From Nigrospora sphaerica (Eukaryota > Ascomycota > Sordariomycetes > Amphisphaeriales > Apiosporaceae): a stretch of 64,000 nt of DNA. The stretch is from contig JAGVVL010000001.1 of NCBI GenBank assembly GCA_018287875.1, forward strand, positions 2,418,001 to 2,482,000. Reading direction: 5' to 3'. The notes beneath the pieces are model-generated. The model saw nothing but the letters and a program-made list of their open reading frames with translations, was not told where the DNA came from and ran no database searches. A program made the position numbers and the translations under genes. Positions 9,066-21,915 of the stretch are shown in pieces (the stretch's first letter is position 1; each line of letters starts with the position of its first letter).

Positions 9066-12000
9066 CTAGCGCCGAGGCGCCGCGCCGCGCCCGGCCGGAC
9101 TGTTCCAGCCTTGAGCGACACTCTGCCGCCAAATCATCTGCGCCGCGTTCTGCGCGGCAAGGCGCTCCTTCTGGCGGTGGCGGTGCTTGAGATAGTCAGC
9201 CGCCTCGGGCCGCATGCGCAGAATCCGGAGGATCATGTCATCGCTCGGGTCTGCCTGGGCCTCCTTGCGCTTTTCTTCTTTGCGCTGCCGCATGGTGCCG
9301 AGGTTGCGGCTCAGCATAATGCTCTTGCCCCGGCGAATGGTGCCCATCGAGGCGAATGACGAGCCCCCGGCGCTGAGGCCGCCAAAGGTCGGTTTCGCCG
9401 CCTGGCTCGGGCCGTTCATCTGCTGCTGCATGGCCTGCTGCTGCCGCTGGGCCGTGGCTGCCGCCATGCGCTCCGACGTGTGTATTAGCTGCTCAGTGTT
9501 CTCAAAGTAGAAGAAGTTGAGCGAGGCGAGCTCGTGATACTTAGGCGACTTGAGCACCTCGGCCGGGACACCAAGCACCTCGCCATCCTCGTCCTTGGCG
9601 TTGAAGAACTCGAAAAGCAACTCGAGCCACTTGTAGACCACTTCGAGTTCCTTCTCCGTTAGCGGTCGTTGATTAGACGGCTTGTCCGACAGCGGAGGTA
9701 CGAGCAGGGACTCGATGGCCATCAGCACCTCCTTCCAGAGGCGCGTCATGACGGCCACCATGGTCGCCTCCGTCAGCGTTTGCTTCATGATGGCGAAGTT
9801 CGCATCGAAATAGCTGAACAACGACTGAAGCGCGTTCTCCACGTCGGCGGCTGTGACCGTAGGAACCCGCGACTGCCGCTTAAATAGACTGGTCGCAGAC
9901 TGCAAAAGATTGCGGCCGAGCAGGTTCCGCAGTGCCTCGTGTGACAACGAGGCATTGATGTGTGCCGTGAGCTGCTCAGGGGTCAGCCATGATTACCATC
10001 ATGCACCTACGGGACTTTCTCCTACCTTGTCCGTGATGCTGCGGACCATGTCGCGCTCTGCTCGCTTGAGGTGCCGGAAAGCCTTGCCAAAGTAGAACTC
10101 AATGTCGTCGCGCTCGCCCTCCATGCTAACACGCACCAAAAGGCGGCCCTGCGTGTCCAGATCGAGCCAGAATTCCCTCGGCAGGTAGTCGTTAAAGTGG
10201 ACCGGGTCCAGCTTCAGTGATGTCCTGCCGACGAAATCGTGGTCTCCGAACGTATCGTAATCCCAGATGGTCGCGACGACGTTGAGGGGCCCGGTGACGT
10301 TGATATCAATCGATTCATCCCAGCGAGGGTTCAGGTTCCTCGCGATGACGCGCGTCTTGGCCAGACGATGCCCGTACTCGTCTCCGATCACCACATACGG
10401 GTCGCTGGAGCCGTTGGTGTCACAAGCTTTGAGTTCTTCGGCTTCGACAATTTTGATGGTGAAGACGTATTTGGACGGTCGCTTGACCGACTTCTTCGGC
10501 CCCTCGGCCTTCTCAAGCACGGCGGCACATGCATCGACATTCATCACCTTCTCGAGCTTGTCAAGCTCCTGCATGGCAAACTCGACGTTGTTCAATTTCA
10601 CCAACGTCTGTCCCGAGTCAGCGCGCGCTCCAAGGTTGCATGCAAAGTCACAAAACCGTCTTACCTCGGTGTAAAACTGGAACGGTTCGATCTTCTCCTT
10701 GGCAGTCCAGGCGTCCTTGGCATACTTCATAAACTTGCCTTGGGTCGTCTGCGCAGCCTCCGTAGCAGCCTCTTCCTCGGGCCGCGGCTTGCTCATCTCG
10801 TCGACGAAGGCCTTGCCCACCACGTCGCAGTATTTGGCGATGCCGTTTGCGAACATCTTGGACAGTGCCGTCATGAAACGGGCATGGTGGACGTCATTGT
10901 CCCATTCCAGCTGGAAAATCTGATCGGTAGTCTGGTTGAAGCTCTTGAACATGTCGATGACGGAGAAACTGTGGCGTTCCGAGTCCAGCGTGATGTGGCC
11001 TTCCCCTTGCGAGCGAACCGTGAATTTGTCCTGGTTGATGGCGTTGGTGACAATCTGGTCCGTCACCTGCTCGGCATTCTCGATCCAGCGCCAGACGAAG
11101 CTCACCAACAGCTCCTCGACGTCGAAGGCGAAGGGCTGGGTGGGCAGCAAGGAATGGTGGATGTTGCGTATTTCAACCAGTTCTTTGTACAGCACAAAAC
11201 CATCCTCGGATCCGAACTCGATGCCTTGGTTTTGCGCAACCTGGATGATGCCCAGAATAATCTCTTGCGCGTCCTTCTCGAAGGAGGGAAACATGGTCTC
11301 GACCAAGATGGTCAAAGGGTTGACACCCATGATCTCGGGCTTGGACCTGTAGCGCTTCTTGATCTTCTCACACAACTTGACCACGCTTTTTCCGAGTTCC
11401 ACCACGTGGTTGAAATCCCAGTCCTCGGCGTTCGGAGGCACTGCATCCTCGAGGTATTTACGATACACACCTGCGGCTTCCTTCTGGAGGCCTTCTTTGA
11501 GCTTGTGGGTAAAACTCTCCACGTCCTCGGCCGTCCCGGTGAAGCTAGGATCGGCGTAGACGTGGTTTTCAAGAACGTGCAAGGCCGGGCCCGCTGACGG
11601 GGGCTTCGGCTCATAGCAGTGCATGAGTGTATCAAAAAGTTCGCGAAGCAGAGCGTCATGGATCGAGTTCAGAGTCTGCTGATAGATAGCAAGATCGTGG
11701 GTGGTCCATCGACTGCGGTCAATAGTCGCTACACTCTCGTTGTAGAGATAAATATACGGCGGCTTCTTGGTCTCGGGGGAGGCCATCTTGATCAGCTCGA
11801 ATGCATTGTCGATGTCAATAACTGTGCACTGGGCGTCCACGAGTCTGCCAGCAGCCACCTCCAGAAAGACGACCAGGCGAGTGAACTGCGGGATGCGCCA
11901 GTGGATAGACAGCTCCGTCAGGAGTTCCACCGACTGCTGGGAAAAGGGGCCCACTTGGTCGCCGTCGTCGCCATGCATCGCATCGAACTCCATGGCGTGC

Positions 12001-13283
12001 TTGACAATCGTTTTGAAGAAGGACCGTGCATCTGTAGGTATAAAGGTGTAGTGCGCTTCGTCCACGCTCCTGATACTGCTGGAATCGTCCAGGTTCAGGG
12101 ACGCAAGGCTGAAGGTGTCACCCAGACTGTACCTGGACTCGGGGCTCGACAGTGCCTTGCTGAACTCCGAGAAGTGGTCATCTGCTTGTGACGATGATGG
12201 ACTGGCAGGCAGGGGCTTTTCCGAGGCCATATAGGTCGAAGTTCTAGCCAGCTTCGGGTTTGCTGACAGGATCTCCATCATCATGGAGGAAAGGTGCGGC
12301 GCCTCTGCCCTCTTCCAATCCTGATATGCTTCGTCGGTGTCAAAGTCCTGGCTCTGCAGCGTCCCGCTCATACCCGAGTTGAGACGATGCTGGTAGGACT
12401 TGAGATCTTTCAGGGCCGCTTCCTCGGTCCAGTTTGGCCGCTGCGTGTCGATTTGGTTCTGCACGTCCGAGAGGGACAAGCCGAAGATCCTCGCGACCAC
12501 CTGGACTAGGGGCATGTCCTTCACATCGTGGCTGTGCGGGACCGTCACCTCGATGGTCGTCCCGCCAGCCTGGCCAGTGTCGACAAACAGGTTCTGGTCG
12601 TTGGTGAGGAGCTTGTTCTCGAGTGTCTTCAGACGCGTCATGAGTTCGGGCTTGTCGCGATCGCTGCCCATGTCCCTCAGGATGTAACTGACGAGGCGCA
12701 CAAACATGGCCACATGTCTGTCCACGAGGAACTTCCAAGAGTCGTCGCCCGGCTTGTCAGGGGCGGCAGCAGCGCGGCACGCTCTGGTGGCGGCCGAATA
12801 GAAAATCAGAACCAGGGGCTCCATCTTCCGCTCCTTGTCTATACTCTTGCGGAAGCTCTGCTCGGTGAAGGCGGTGTAAGCCTCGGCGAAGGTCCGCTTG
12901 AGGGCCGCATCGCCGTATCCGGGCAGTCTCTCCTGGCCGACGAGGACGCCCGTCATGCGCTTCTCTAGCGGGCTGCGGAAGCCATGCGGGAGCTTGACGC
13001 TGCCCGAGTTGCCGGGCATCAGCTCCTTGACGAGGTCACCGACGCTCGAGGTATACGCCCGGGTCGGCTGCTTGGGCGCGGGAACGAACTGCTTTCGCTT
13101 CTGTTTGGGCTGGAGGAGATAGTGGAGGTAGGCGACGCGGAGGGCGTACGAGCAGGCGTCATCTTGGCTCACGTTGAGCTGGCGAACGCTGGAACCGGAG
13201 CGTGAACGTCGTTGTTCGCCTCTCTGGATGCTGTCCAGCCGGCGGTGGACGGCCGAGACGGACGGCTTCGAGGCGTGCGACAT
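9066..13283 (-). CDS. Munc13/Git1-like protein with MUN and C2 domains, two exons
   Basis: Large fungal relative of Munc13/UNC-13, grouped with S. pombe Git1, which acts in glucose-cAMP signalling; animal relatives prime vesicles for fusion. Exons 13283-10026 and 9971-9066 (54-nt intron, 9972-10025; an acceptor three bases on is possible), 4164 nt, 1387 aa. The N-terminal third is helical with a basic start. The MUN-type helical region runs from roughly 400 to 930. A C2 domain spans about 940-1065: it has CDTNGSSDPY (D955, D961) and WDYD (D1008, D1010), the acidic residues that coordinate calcium, so calcium binding is plausible. The part after C2 is again helical and contains a Gln-rich stretch (QRQQQAMQQQ). 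The C-terminal tail is basic and disordered. Domain edges are estimates. Transcribed divergently from the ArfGAP gene, 4 kb away. Confidence 0.85.
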
Positions 13284-13731
13284 GATGGGCAGGCCGACGG
13301 GCGCAGCAGGTCAAGTCGGTGGAAGGGGCCCAAGTGCGTTCAGTTCCTGTCGTCGTCGGCGGCGTCGTCGTGGTGCCGCATCGCAGGTCAATCAGGAAGG
13401 GCGAAGTCGTGGGGGGTCAGGCAATCCAGGAGGGATAGGAGGCCGACGGCGCAAGCAAGCGGGTGGACCTGGAGAAGCAGACGAGACAGGCTGTCGTTGT
13501 TGGGGAATAGGTTTGGGCAATATTGGGTTTTTTGCACCTGCCGCCGGGCGTTCAAACTTCAAGTGAATCAAATCCCAATCACTTGGAATGAACCCAACGT
13601 CATTTCCCAGTCCAAGCTTGCAGGTGGGCGAAAGGGGAGAGAGGGCGGGATTGGTACGAGGGACTGGTTCTGGTGGTGGTTGGTTGGCCTAGTGTCGTCC
13701 CATTTCGCTGATGAGCGGTGCAGGCCTCTCT

Positions 13732-13781
<50 letters not shown>

Positions 13782-16700
13782 TGTCTTGTCTTTCTGTCTC
13801 AATCCTCCTACCGCCTCCTCCCCCTCTGCGCCATGGGACGTGCTAAAGTTACAAAAACAATGTACTTTAGTGACCTACTTAAGCGGTCGCTGGAGACCTA
13901 CCAAGACCAACCAAACCCATACTTGCGCCATTGACGGCGGTCAGACGGGGGGTGGGCAGAGAGGCGACAGACGGACCCCTGACGCCGCGCAAAGGGCGGG
14001 CGCTTCGAGTGGTTCCCTTTGGCTGTGAGTGCAAATTATTGCTCCCGAGTCAAGGACGAATGGGCTTGGAGACGAGCAACATCAGCCTTCGCCGCTTCTT
14101 CCTCTAGCTTCCTGCCGCTTCTCCCTCGCCTCGCTTCTCCTTCTTCGCCGATTCATCGTCTCGTAACCGCAAACACCGCCCACGCTGTCCAGCGTGTTTT
14201 GTTGTCCGACCCGGAAAGGTCGAGCGCTGGGTTCACGGATCGTCTAAGGATTGAAAAAAAAAAGATTAACTTTCAGCATCTCGGAGATCCAAGCGAGCTC
14301 GCATGAACTCGTGGGTGCCTCGGTACGGCGTAGCTGACCCGTATCCGGACGAGCTGCTTGCTTCTACCTTAAGTACCTTGATGCGCAGCCATCCTTCGAT
14401 ATGTAGATTTATTATTTTTACCCCTACACGAGTACGGGGTAGTTGGGTCGTGTTAGAGAGACGGTGAGGGGGAGGGTTTTGAGGGGTTCTCTACCTACGC
14501 GACCTGCACTCTCGCGGCACATGCGGCCGTGCCCCCCCTCCAGGGCGGGGCCTGCAGACGGCGAGCATAGCGCTGTGCGGCCGTGGTTCAACCCAGCAGT
14601 CTCCGTAGGGGAAACCTCGTGTGCTTCTCCGACGTGCGGGAACAGGATTCTATTTGCGGTAACAAAGTCAACATATCCCTTGGTCAAGGCTGTCAGGTTC
14701 ATGGAAGCTAGCCCTAGCGGTCTAGTTCGCCTCCCCAAATGGGTCTGTTGAATAAAGCTGAGACCCAGAGGGTGGGCATGGGGCTCGCCATGCCCGGCCG
14801 CTCAGTATGGGCCCTTTCTGTAGGGTACGATCAAATTATACTGGGTAGCTAAGTAAGCTGGTAAACACAGCGGCGGACGCTGTTGTCGTGTGCCTGGGCT
14901 ACAACCACCACCACACTGCCAGATGCAGTACCCGGTGTCGTGCTCCTCGACGCCTCTCGCCACTTGCTACGGCAGCCGGCGGCGCCGTGAGACAAAACAT
15001 TCACGGTGCAGAGCTTATACGGAATGGGCATGGATCCCATACGTTCGCAGCACAGAATGCGCAACGACACGCCCTGCACGGCTGGCAGACTGACTGACTA
15101 GCGACATATTTGGGATGGTGCAAGGTGGAGGAGGCCAGTGTCCGTTGGCTAGGCGAAAGGATGCCTCCACATAATGGGAACGGACACAGGCGCCCCCTCC
15201 GAGAAAGCCCTGTTGTATAGTCATAGTCAATATCTTCATGGCAACTACGTAGTATACTGACGGTGGTGGTCGGCTAGGACGTACGTGGGCCGGTCGCAAA
15301 CCTGCTCTAGCCAGCCCCGACCCATACGCAGTCCTATACCCAGTATACGGCTCCGTGGCCCCATCGTGCTCCCAGGTGAGTGGTGGTCAAACGGAGGGCC
15401 TGCATGACCACTGGTCGCGAGGTACAATGGGCTGGCTATTGGGGAGTCAAAGAAAAATTCCCCGGCAACGGAACAACAAAGAAAGGGGAGGGAGGTGCTA
15501 CGCTCTTGTCCGGTTCCATTCGAGAGCCCGCCACCTGCCTGGAAACTTCTGTCATGTTACCTGTTGTTCACCATTGGGTCACGCTTCGTTGGTGACATCG
15601 CGTTCGTCAGATGGGGTGAAGAGTGTCGGCGTGATCAACCATCTGCCTGGCATGCGGTAGGTGGGTACGTAATTGACAGCGTTAGTCCAAGCCTCCCCTC
15701 TTGTCGAGTCGCGGTTTTCGTATTCCGTAATTCGCTAGCTAGGCGTGTGCTATCACGGTGACGAGAGGCGGGTTATGTGTTCATATGGATGCTCCCACAT
15801 ACCAACGCCACCGCAAACAGCACTCGGGAAAGCAGTCAGTCCCGTCGGTGGACGGGCGCGTCGGCTGCGACGAAAGCCACGTGATGGCTCGCTCCGGTGG
15901 CATGGCCACCAAGACACGACTTCTCTCGCCAGCCTGATCTTGGTTCACTCGCGTGCGCTAAGGATAAGGTAAGCAGTCGTACATTCGACGGTTCCCACCG
16001 GGTCTGTTTCGCCCAGTCTGGTCCTGCGCTCATCTGGTGCCTGATCCGCGCTGGATTTCCATTCCAGGGGACCTCCAAATAGCTAGGAGGTACAGGACTG
16101 CCGAGTACCAAGCCAACATCCTGGTCAGCGTCCGAGATATGTAGATGCCTATTCCACCTCGCTCGTATTTGACGCAACTCCGTTGTGGCTTGCGACCGAC
16201 CTCGCCTCCAGCTGTCTGCGACGATGGAATACATCGGCCTTGGATCCAGAGTACCCACAAGCCGAAGCGAAGACGGGAGGAGGTTGTGGATGTGCAGGCG
16301 AGATGTACGTAGTTGGAGTACAGAGAGAGCAGTAGGTAAGTAGTTAGGTACTAACGCCTTGCAAGGTACATGGGCCCCCCGTATCATCAATAGCAACCAA
16401 CACGGAGCAGCGACTGCTCGCTCGCACTTACTGTACCGGAAAGAGACGAACTATATGTGTGCTGCGGACCGTCAATGCCCGAAGAGGCACACGCACATCG
16501 TACCTACTTCCCGCAGCAGGACAGCATGTACGTAAATGTAAGTAAATGGAGCATGTACATGAGTAGTAAGTCAGTAGATGGGCAGGTACTTCATTCTCAT
16601 GTAATGTACCTGACGGGCGCGTAAGGAAGTAAAGTCGCTGCCTCCTAACACAGCCCGTAGGCGAGGACAGGTATAGTCCGTACGGCCAGGCTTGATCCAA

Positions 16701-17291
16701 GTACTAAAAGGCTAGTCGCGCCCATCGGTATCGCTCTCCCCAGAGCCAATACCCGGCTCCTCTACTAGCCGGCCCCTTGCGCACGCATCCATCCTATCCA
16801 TCTATCTACCTCATCACTTACTAAGGTATCGATCCATGTATGGATGCCAGGACAGCAAACTGCCTAAACCGTATCTCTCGCGAAGGGATCATTTGACCTT
16901 GGCAACAAAACAGGCGCGACGAGAGCCTTGGAAATGCTAGCGGCTGCTGCACGCGCCAGGCAATTCATGCTTCCAGGGTCCCCGTCTGCATTGGCGTTTT
17001 AACCCCGCCAGGGCCGTACAAGCTTTTACCAGATTGGCTGGCCCTGGATGAACCGCCGGCCCCTCTGTCGCATCCCATGCTTCGACGAGTTCCGTTACAA
17101 CACCACGCTTCTCCGTTTACACCTCGCTTCCCGAATAGCCTTTGGCCGAAAAAGAAATATTGCATCTGGTCTGGATTTCTGCTGCGACTGCGAGCACAGC
17201 ATCGTCATTCGCGGCCGTCTCCCTGGCCCAGCAGCAGCAGCAGCCGTAGCCGTAGCCGCCGCCGGCGCCGCCGTCGCCCTTGACTGCCATC
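13284..17291. other. Long divergent intergenic region, no gene recognised
   Basis: Four kb between divergent genes. The CT/GT microsatellite is near the left end. Between about 16310 and 16620 there are many GTAC/TAGGTA/GTAAGTA steps. CAG/CCG-rich leader sequence (17230-17283) precedes the ArfGAP start. I searched for tRNA arms, 5S rRNA and spliced frames and found none that hold together. Confidence 0.5.
13737..13784. repeat. Compound (CT)n(GT)n microsatellite
   Basis: Fourteen CT units followed by ten GT units, about 450 bp upstream of the C2/MUN gene start. On the sense strand of that gene it reads as (AC)n(AG)n. Confidence 0.9.
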
Positions 17292-20200
17292 ATGGGTGTC
17301 GTCAGTAGTCGTCCAGACGACAGCGCCGCCGTCTACCTGAGGGACCAGAACCGATGTTAGTCTCGCCCGCACACCCGTCCGCCTACCCCTCCGCTATCGC
17401 CTACCTAGGCACAACGTGAAGAACACGACCGGCTGACCTCGTCCCTTCGTTCTGTGCAGTATCGATAGCCTCCCTGGTCATCTCGAACCCGCGCAGGCGC
17501 ACTGCCATCAACGTCGTCCCCAACTCCTTCCCCGCGACCCGCGTCACTGCGACCCGAACGTCCGGCGATGCCAACCCCGTAGAGTTTGTCCAGGTCCGTT
17601 GCCTGCCTCTCGCGTCGCCTCTGCGCAAAGGCAGAATAACCCTGGCCGGCAGTTCCTCATTCTAACCGGGCCTGATCTAGGATCTCGAACCTTCCTCGGC
17701 TCCCAACTTCCTGCTGAAGCTCAACAACGAAGAGGAGCTCGTCTTCACCTTCACTTTTGTGGTACGGCAGGATGACAGCGGAGCTGGCCCCGACACGGGA
17801 ATCAACGGCCTTACCTATGTCTATGCCTCGACCGCCCGCGAGGTCGAAAACCTCGTTACCCGCGAGTTTCACGCGGACCCGAACCTACACAAGAACGCGA
17901 ACGTCGAATTGGTCGGCGACTACAGCACAGGCGGAAGCCCTTCCGTCAGCTTTGAGTGGACCTGGAAATGGAAGCCACCCAAGCCCTATGAAGACCGCGG
18001 AGGCGGCTGGCGAAACGCTTGCAGTGTACGTGGGCCGGTGCTCTGTCCATCCCCGGTTGGCTCCGTTATAAGCACTAACATGGCCACAGTTCGTCGAGTA
18101 CGATCCCAGAGCCCATAGGTTGAACACCTTGGCTAGTTTCTCCTTCTGGGTCGCCAGTGAGTAATGCTGTCTCGATCACGGGCAGGACTGCAAGACTGAC
18201 GGCCTGTGACAGACACATCGGGGTACACGAGCAACCCCAGCTCCCCGTCGCCTGTCTTCCAACTGGCTGTGCCGCCCAAGATCCGAATTGCCTCGGCTCA
18301 ATCCGTCGAGTCGCGTATTAGTGAGCAAGAAGAGCCCGGCTCGCCGCTCAACCTGAATACGCAGCAGGACACCTTCCCTATCCTGCCGGTGATCTCGCAG
18401 ACGCTCCAGACCCCCAAGGTCGACGTCGCTTGCCCTCGTCCGGGCGACGACATGACCGTGAGCGACGATGGGCCTGTATTCCGAGCCACCATCAAAGCGC
18501 TGGAACAGAAGACGGGCAACATGCGAGCGCAGATGAAGCGGGTTCTGAAGAAAGCCGACCAAGCCCACACAGCCCAGTTGGAGGCCAACGATGCCTACGT
18601 TGCCTTTCTCGACTCGCTACGGGAGGCGTGTTCGACCAACGCCAATGCCATTCAGCCTGCTCTGGATCATTATTTCGACAAGATCGCGCGGGAGATCCTG
18701 GGCTACGAAAGAGTCAACGCGGCAAACCTCCAGAAAATTATCATCGAGCCCATCAGTAAATTATACACCTACGACATCAAGCAGGCCGAGAGCAAGAAGC
18801 GCGACTTCGAGGAGGAAAGCAAAGACTACTACAGTTATGTGTCACGATACCTGGGCCAGCGCCAAGACTCGGTCAAGTCGAAGAAATTGGCCGACAGCGA
18901 TACCAAATACCAGACGAAGCGGCGCAACTTCGAGCTGAAACGTTTCGACTATTCTTCTTTCATGCAGGATCTGCATGGCGGCCGCAAGGAACAGGAGGTT
19001 TTGTCGCACTTGACCAAGTATGCTGACGCTCAGGCACGGGGTTTTTTGAGCACAGCCAAGAAGGTCGACAATCTCCTGCCTCAACTGGAAGCTCTGACAA
19101 ACGAGGTTCAGGAGGCCGACAAGGAGTTCCAGTACCAACGTCGTGAACGCGAGGAGAAACGACGTGTTCTAGAGAAGAGCAATCTCCAGTATAACGAACC
19201 GGAGACCGTGGTCTCTTCTGCCAACACAGGCGGCACAAGCGTGTCGGCGAACGGACTCCAGAACGTTTCCGACTCGGAGCTGGGTCGTGCCGACAGCACA
19301 GGATCGCAACTGAGGACGGTGCAGACGGCCAGCTCGGGACAGATCGCTACTGTAGCGGGCGAGTTGTCGCGATCGCCCGGCAGCCTCGGCCATGCCGCTG
19401 TCAGCCCTGTGAGCACTTCCAAGTTCAAAGGCTTTCGCGACCTTGAAGAGAGGGACCAAGTCCAGATGGCCATTGCGGACAAGAATTCGGCACAGCGAAA
19501 GGAGGGCCTCCTCTGGGCTCTTAATCGACCCGGCGGCCACGTTGACCCAAGGGCCCTAACGAAACAACAAGGGTGGCATAAGTAAGTCGAAGAAGGGCAT
19601 GTTCTCTTGTAAACGAGGGTCTAACAGCGACAGGTTCTGGATGGTGCTCGACCAAGGCAAGCTGTCCGAGTACAGCAACTGGAAGCAGAGACTTGACCTC
19701 CACATGGAACCGATCGATCTGCGCATGGCATCGGTCCGGGAAGCCCGCAACGCCGAACGCAGGTTTTGTTTCGAGGTCATTACGCCTCAGTACAAGCGCG
19801 TCTACCAAGCTACGTCTGATGAGGACATGAATAGCTGGATCGTAGCGATCAACAACGCGCTGCAGAGTGCCGTGGAGGGCCGTGGCGTCAAGGATATGCC
19901 GTCCACTTCATCGTCCACCGGCGAGTCAACGAGCCTTAAGCGGGACATTGGCTCCATCTTGACCGGCAAGAGCAGCAGCGTGAACCACGGCCACGGCTAT
20001 AGCGCGCAAAACAACATTCCTTCCCGGCGCACGACTGTTGGGTCACGGCCAGTGCCGCAGCAACGGCCGTCTAGCAGTACCTTTGAGGAAAGCCCCGACA
20101 AGCTGTTGCAATCGTTGCGCGACAACGACCAGGGAAACTGCTGGTGCGCAGACTGTGGCTCGGGATCCAAAGTCGAATGGGTCTCTATTAACCTGGCCAT

Positions 20201-20960
20201 CATTCTGTGCATTGAATGCAGCGGCATCCACCGGTCCCTCGGCACACACATTAGCAAGGTCCGCTCGCTCACCCTGGACATCACCTCGTTCACGCCCGAT
20301 ATCATCGAGCTGCTGATGCTCGTCGGAAACCGTGTTTCTAACATGATATGGGAGGCGAAGCTCGACCCGTCGCTCCGCCCCGGGCCCCAGGCAACGCGGG
20401 AGCAGCGTTTGAAGTTTATCACCAGCAAATATGTCGACCGGGCCTTTGTTGAGCCCATCTCGGCGACGCTGTCACGGTACCCCACGGCGGACGAAACGTT
20501 GCTGGCGGGTATTAAGCGTAACGAGATCCAGCAGGTCATCTACGCCCTGGCGCTGAGGGCGAACCCTAACACGCTGGACAAGTCGCGCGGCACCCACCCC
20601 ATTTTCCTGGCTTTGGCGGCGGCCGACCCGGCGTCGCCATCCCCGTCGCCGACGCCTTCGGCGGAGGATCGACCGGAACAGAGCATCCGCGCGGTGTCCT
20701 TTCCCGTCGCCGAGATGCTCATCCAGAACGGTGCCGAGGTGCCGGCGACCATGCCCGCGTTTCCCCTAAGCCGCAGCGCCCAGCTCTACATTGAGCAGAA
20801 GCGTGGTCGTACCGCGGCCATCGAGGCTCCGGGGACCCCCATGTCACTCCCGAGTCATAGTCCCGGCCCGGCGGAGAAGGCGCAGCGCGAGAAGGACCGG
20901 CTGCAAAAACGCATCAGCGCTGCGGGGCGGCTGGCTAAGTCCCCCATTCCCGAGCGCTAG
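17292..20960 (+). CDS. BAR-PH-ArfGAP protein (ACAP/Csx2 type), six exons
   Basis: Activator of Arf GTPase hydrolysis at curved membranes, acting in vesicle traffic. Exons 17292-17355, 17460-17593, 17681-18025, 18090-18156, 18213-19581, 19634-20960; 3306 nt, 1101 aa; every junction keeps the frame. An N-terminal region (1-200) rich in beta-type sequence precedes a disordered stretch. A BAR-type helical region (about 290-520) begins VFRATIKALEQKTGNMRAQM. The PH domain (about 660-755) starts KFWMVLDQGKLSEYSNW and ends DEDMNSWIVAINNAL. The ArfGAP zinc finger has Cys831/Cys834 and Cys852/Cys855 (CX2C-X17-CX2C) followed by SGIHRSLG with the catalytic Arg finger (about R860). The spacing is one residue longer than the commonest form. 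Basic, Pro/Ser-rich tail. S. pombe Csx2 has the same order of domains. Confidence 0.93.
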
Positions 20961-21915
20961 AAACGGCGATGGGCGACTGCGGCAAGCGGGCCGCCGTCGC
21001 TGGAGTACTCGCCTCCGTATCCGCCAATTGCTTTGGATGGGGTTCCGCCGTGGGCATCGAATAGCCGGTGGTTGTTTTCCCGTCGCAGATCAAGCCCGGA
21101 AGGGTCAGTCTCGTCGGCTGCTTCCGAACGATGGAAACGGCGGTTCTTCTTCTCGCATTCCTCGATACCCCGGGCGTCGTGCGCGTCGACGCTCAGTGCC
21201 TTGTGTTTACCGATGCGATATTCTAGCGATCGCCTAGCGGCACCCATTTCTCCTTGTATGATTGACTCGGTCACGGACCTTGCGCTACGACCTGATGAGA
21301 GTTTGCATATACGATGACGGCCAGGCAAGCTCGATCCCTACGGCTTATTCTGGCGTATCTCGCTTGGGTACGCCCGCCTTGCCCGCGGATCGCTTGCCGG
21401 TTGGCTGGAGCAGGCAGGCAGCGATTTCATTTTGTTGGCTGGCGTCTGGGAAAGGGAGAGGCTGTGGGGGTTAGTTGCTTGGGCGGTATTGTGCGTCAAA
21501 GGGCGTGGGGTATGGGCCGGCGGTCGCATCTTCCAAGCCCTCTATATATCAGGTGGGATTTTGGGGGCGCGCGGGAGGACGACGGCGCAGCTTGTTGGGC
21601 TATGCGAAGCGGCGGCCACACGCGGCCACACGAGCACCTTCTCGGCAGCACTGGGCTAGGGCGCAATGCGGGAAGAGAAGAGAGGCCTGGAGGTCGGCCA
21701 GTGTGTATGGATAGGATAGTAATTGTAATGACGTGTATGATGCACGACACGACACAAATAGTCTTGATTGGACTAGCATAGGAGGAACTCATGGACGCCG
21801 GGAGGCTCAGCTCGTACACGCGCTGTTTGAATTCATGGCACGCCTAGATCCCGAGGCTGAGTACACATAGATAGGTACTTTTTAAAGACAGGGTAACGAA
21901 CGGGGCGCCTTGCCG
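20961..21915. other. Convergent 3' flanks, ArfGAP / BNA1
   Basis: About 950 bp between converging genes. It should hold both 3' UTRs. No coding, RNA or repeat signal recognised. Confidence 0.5.

Noticed and set aside
10239..11597. 452-codon plus-strand open frame
   Set aside because: Antisense shadow of the Munc13-like coding exon, caused by high GC at third positions; no family motif.
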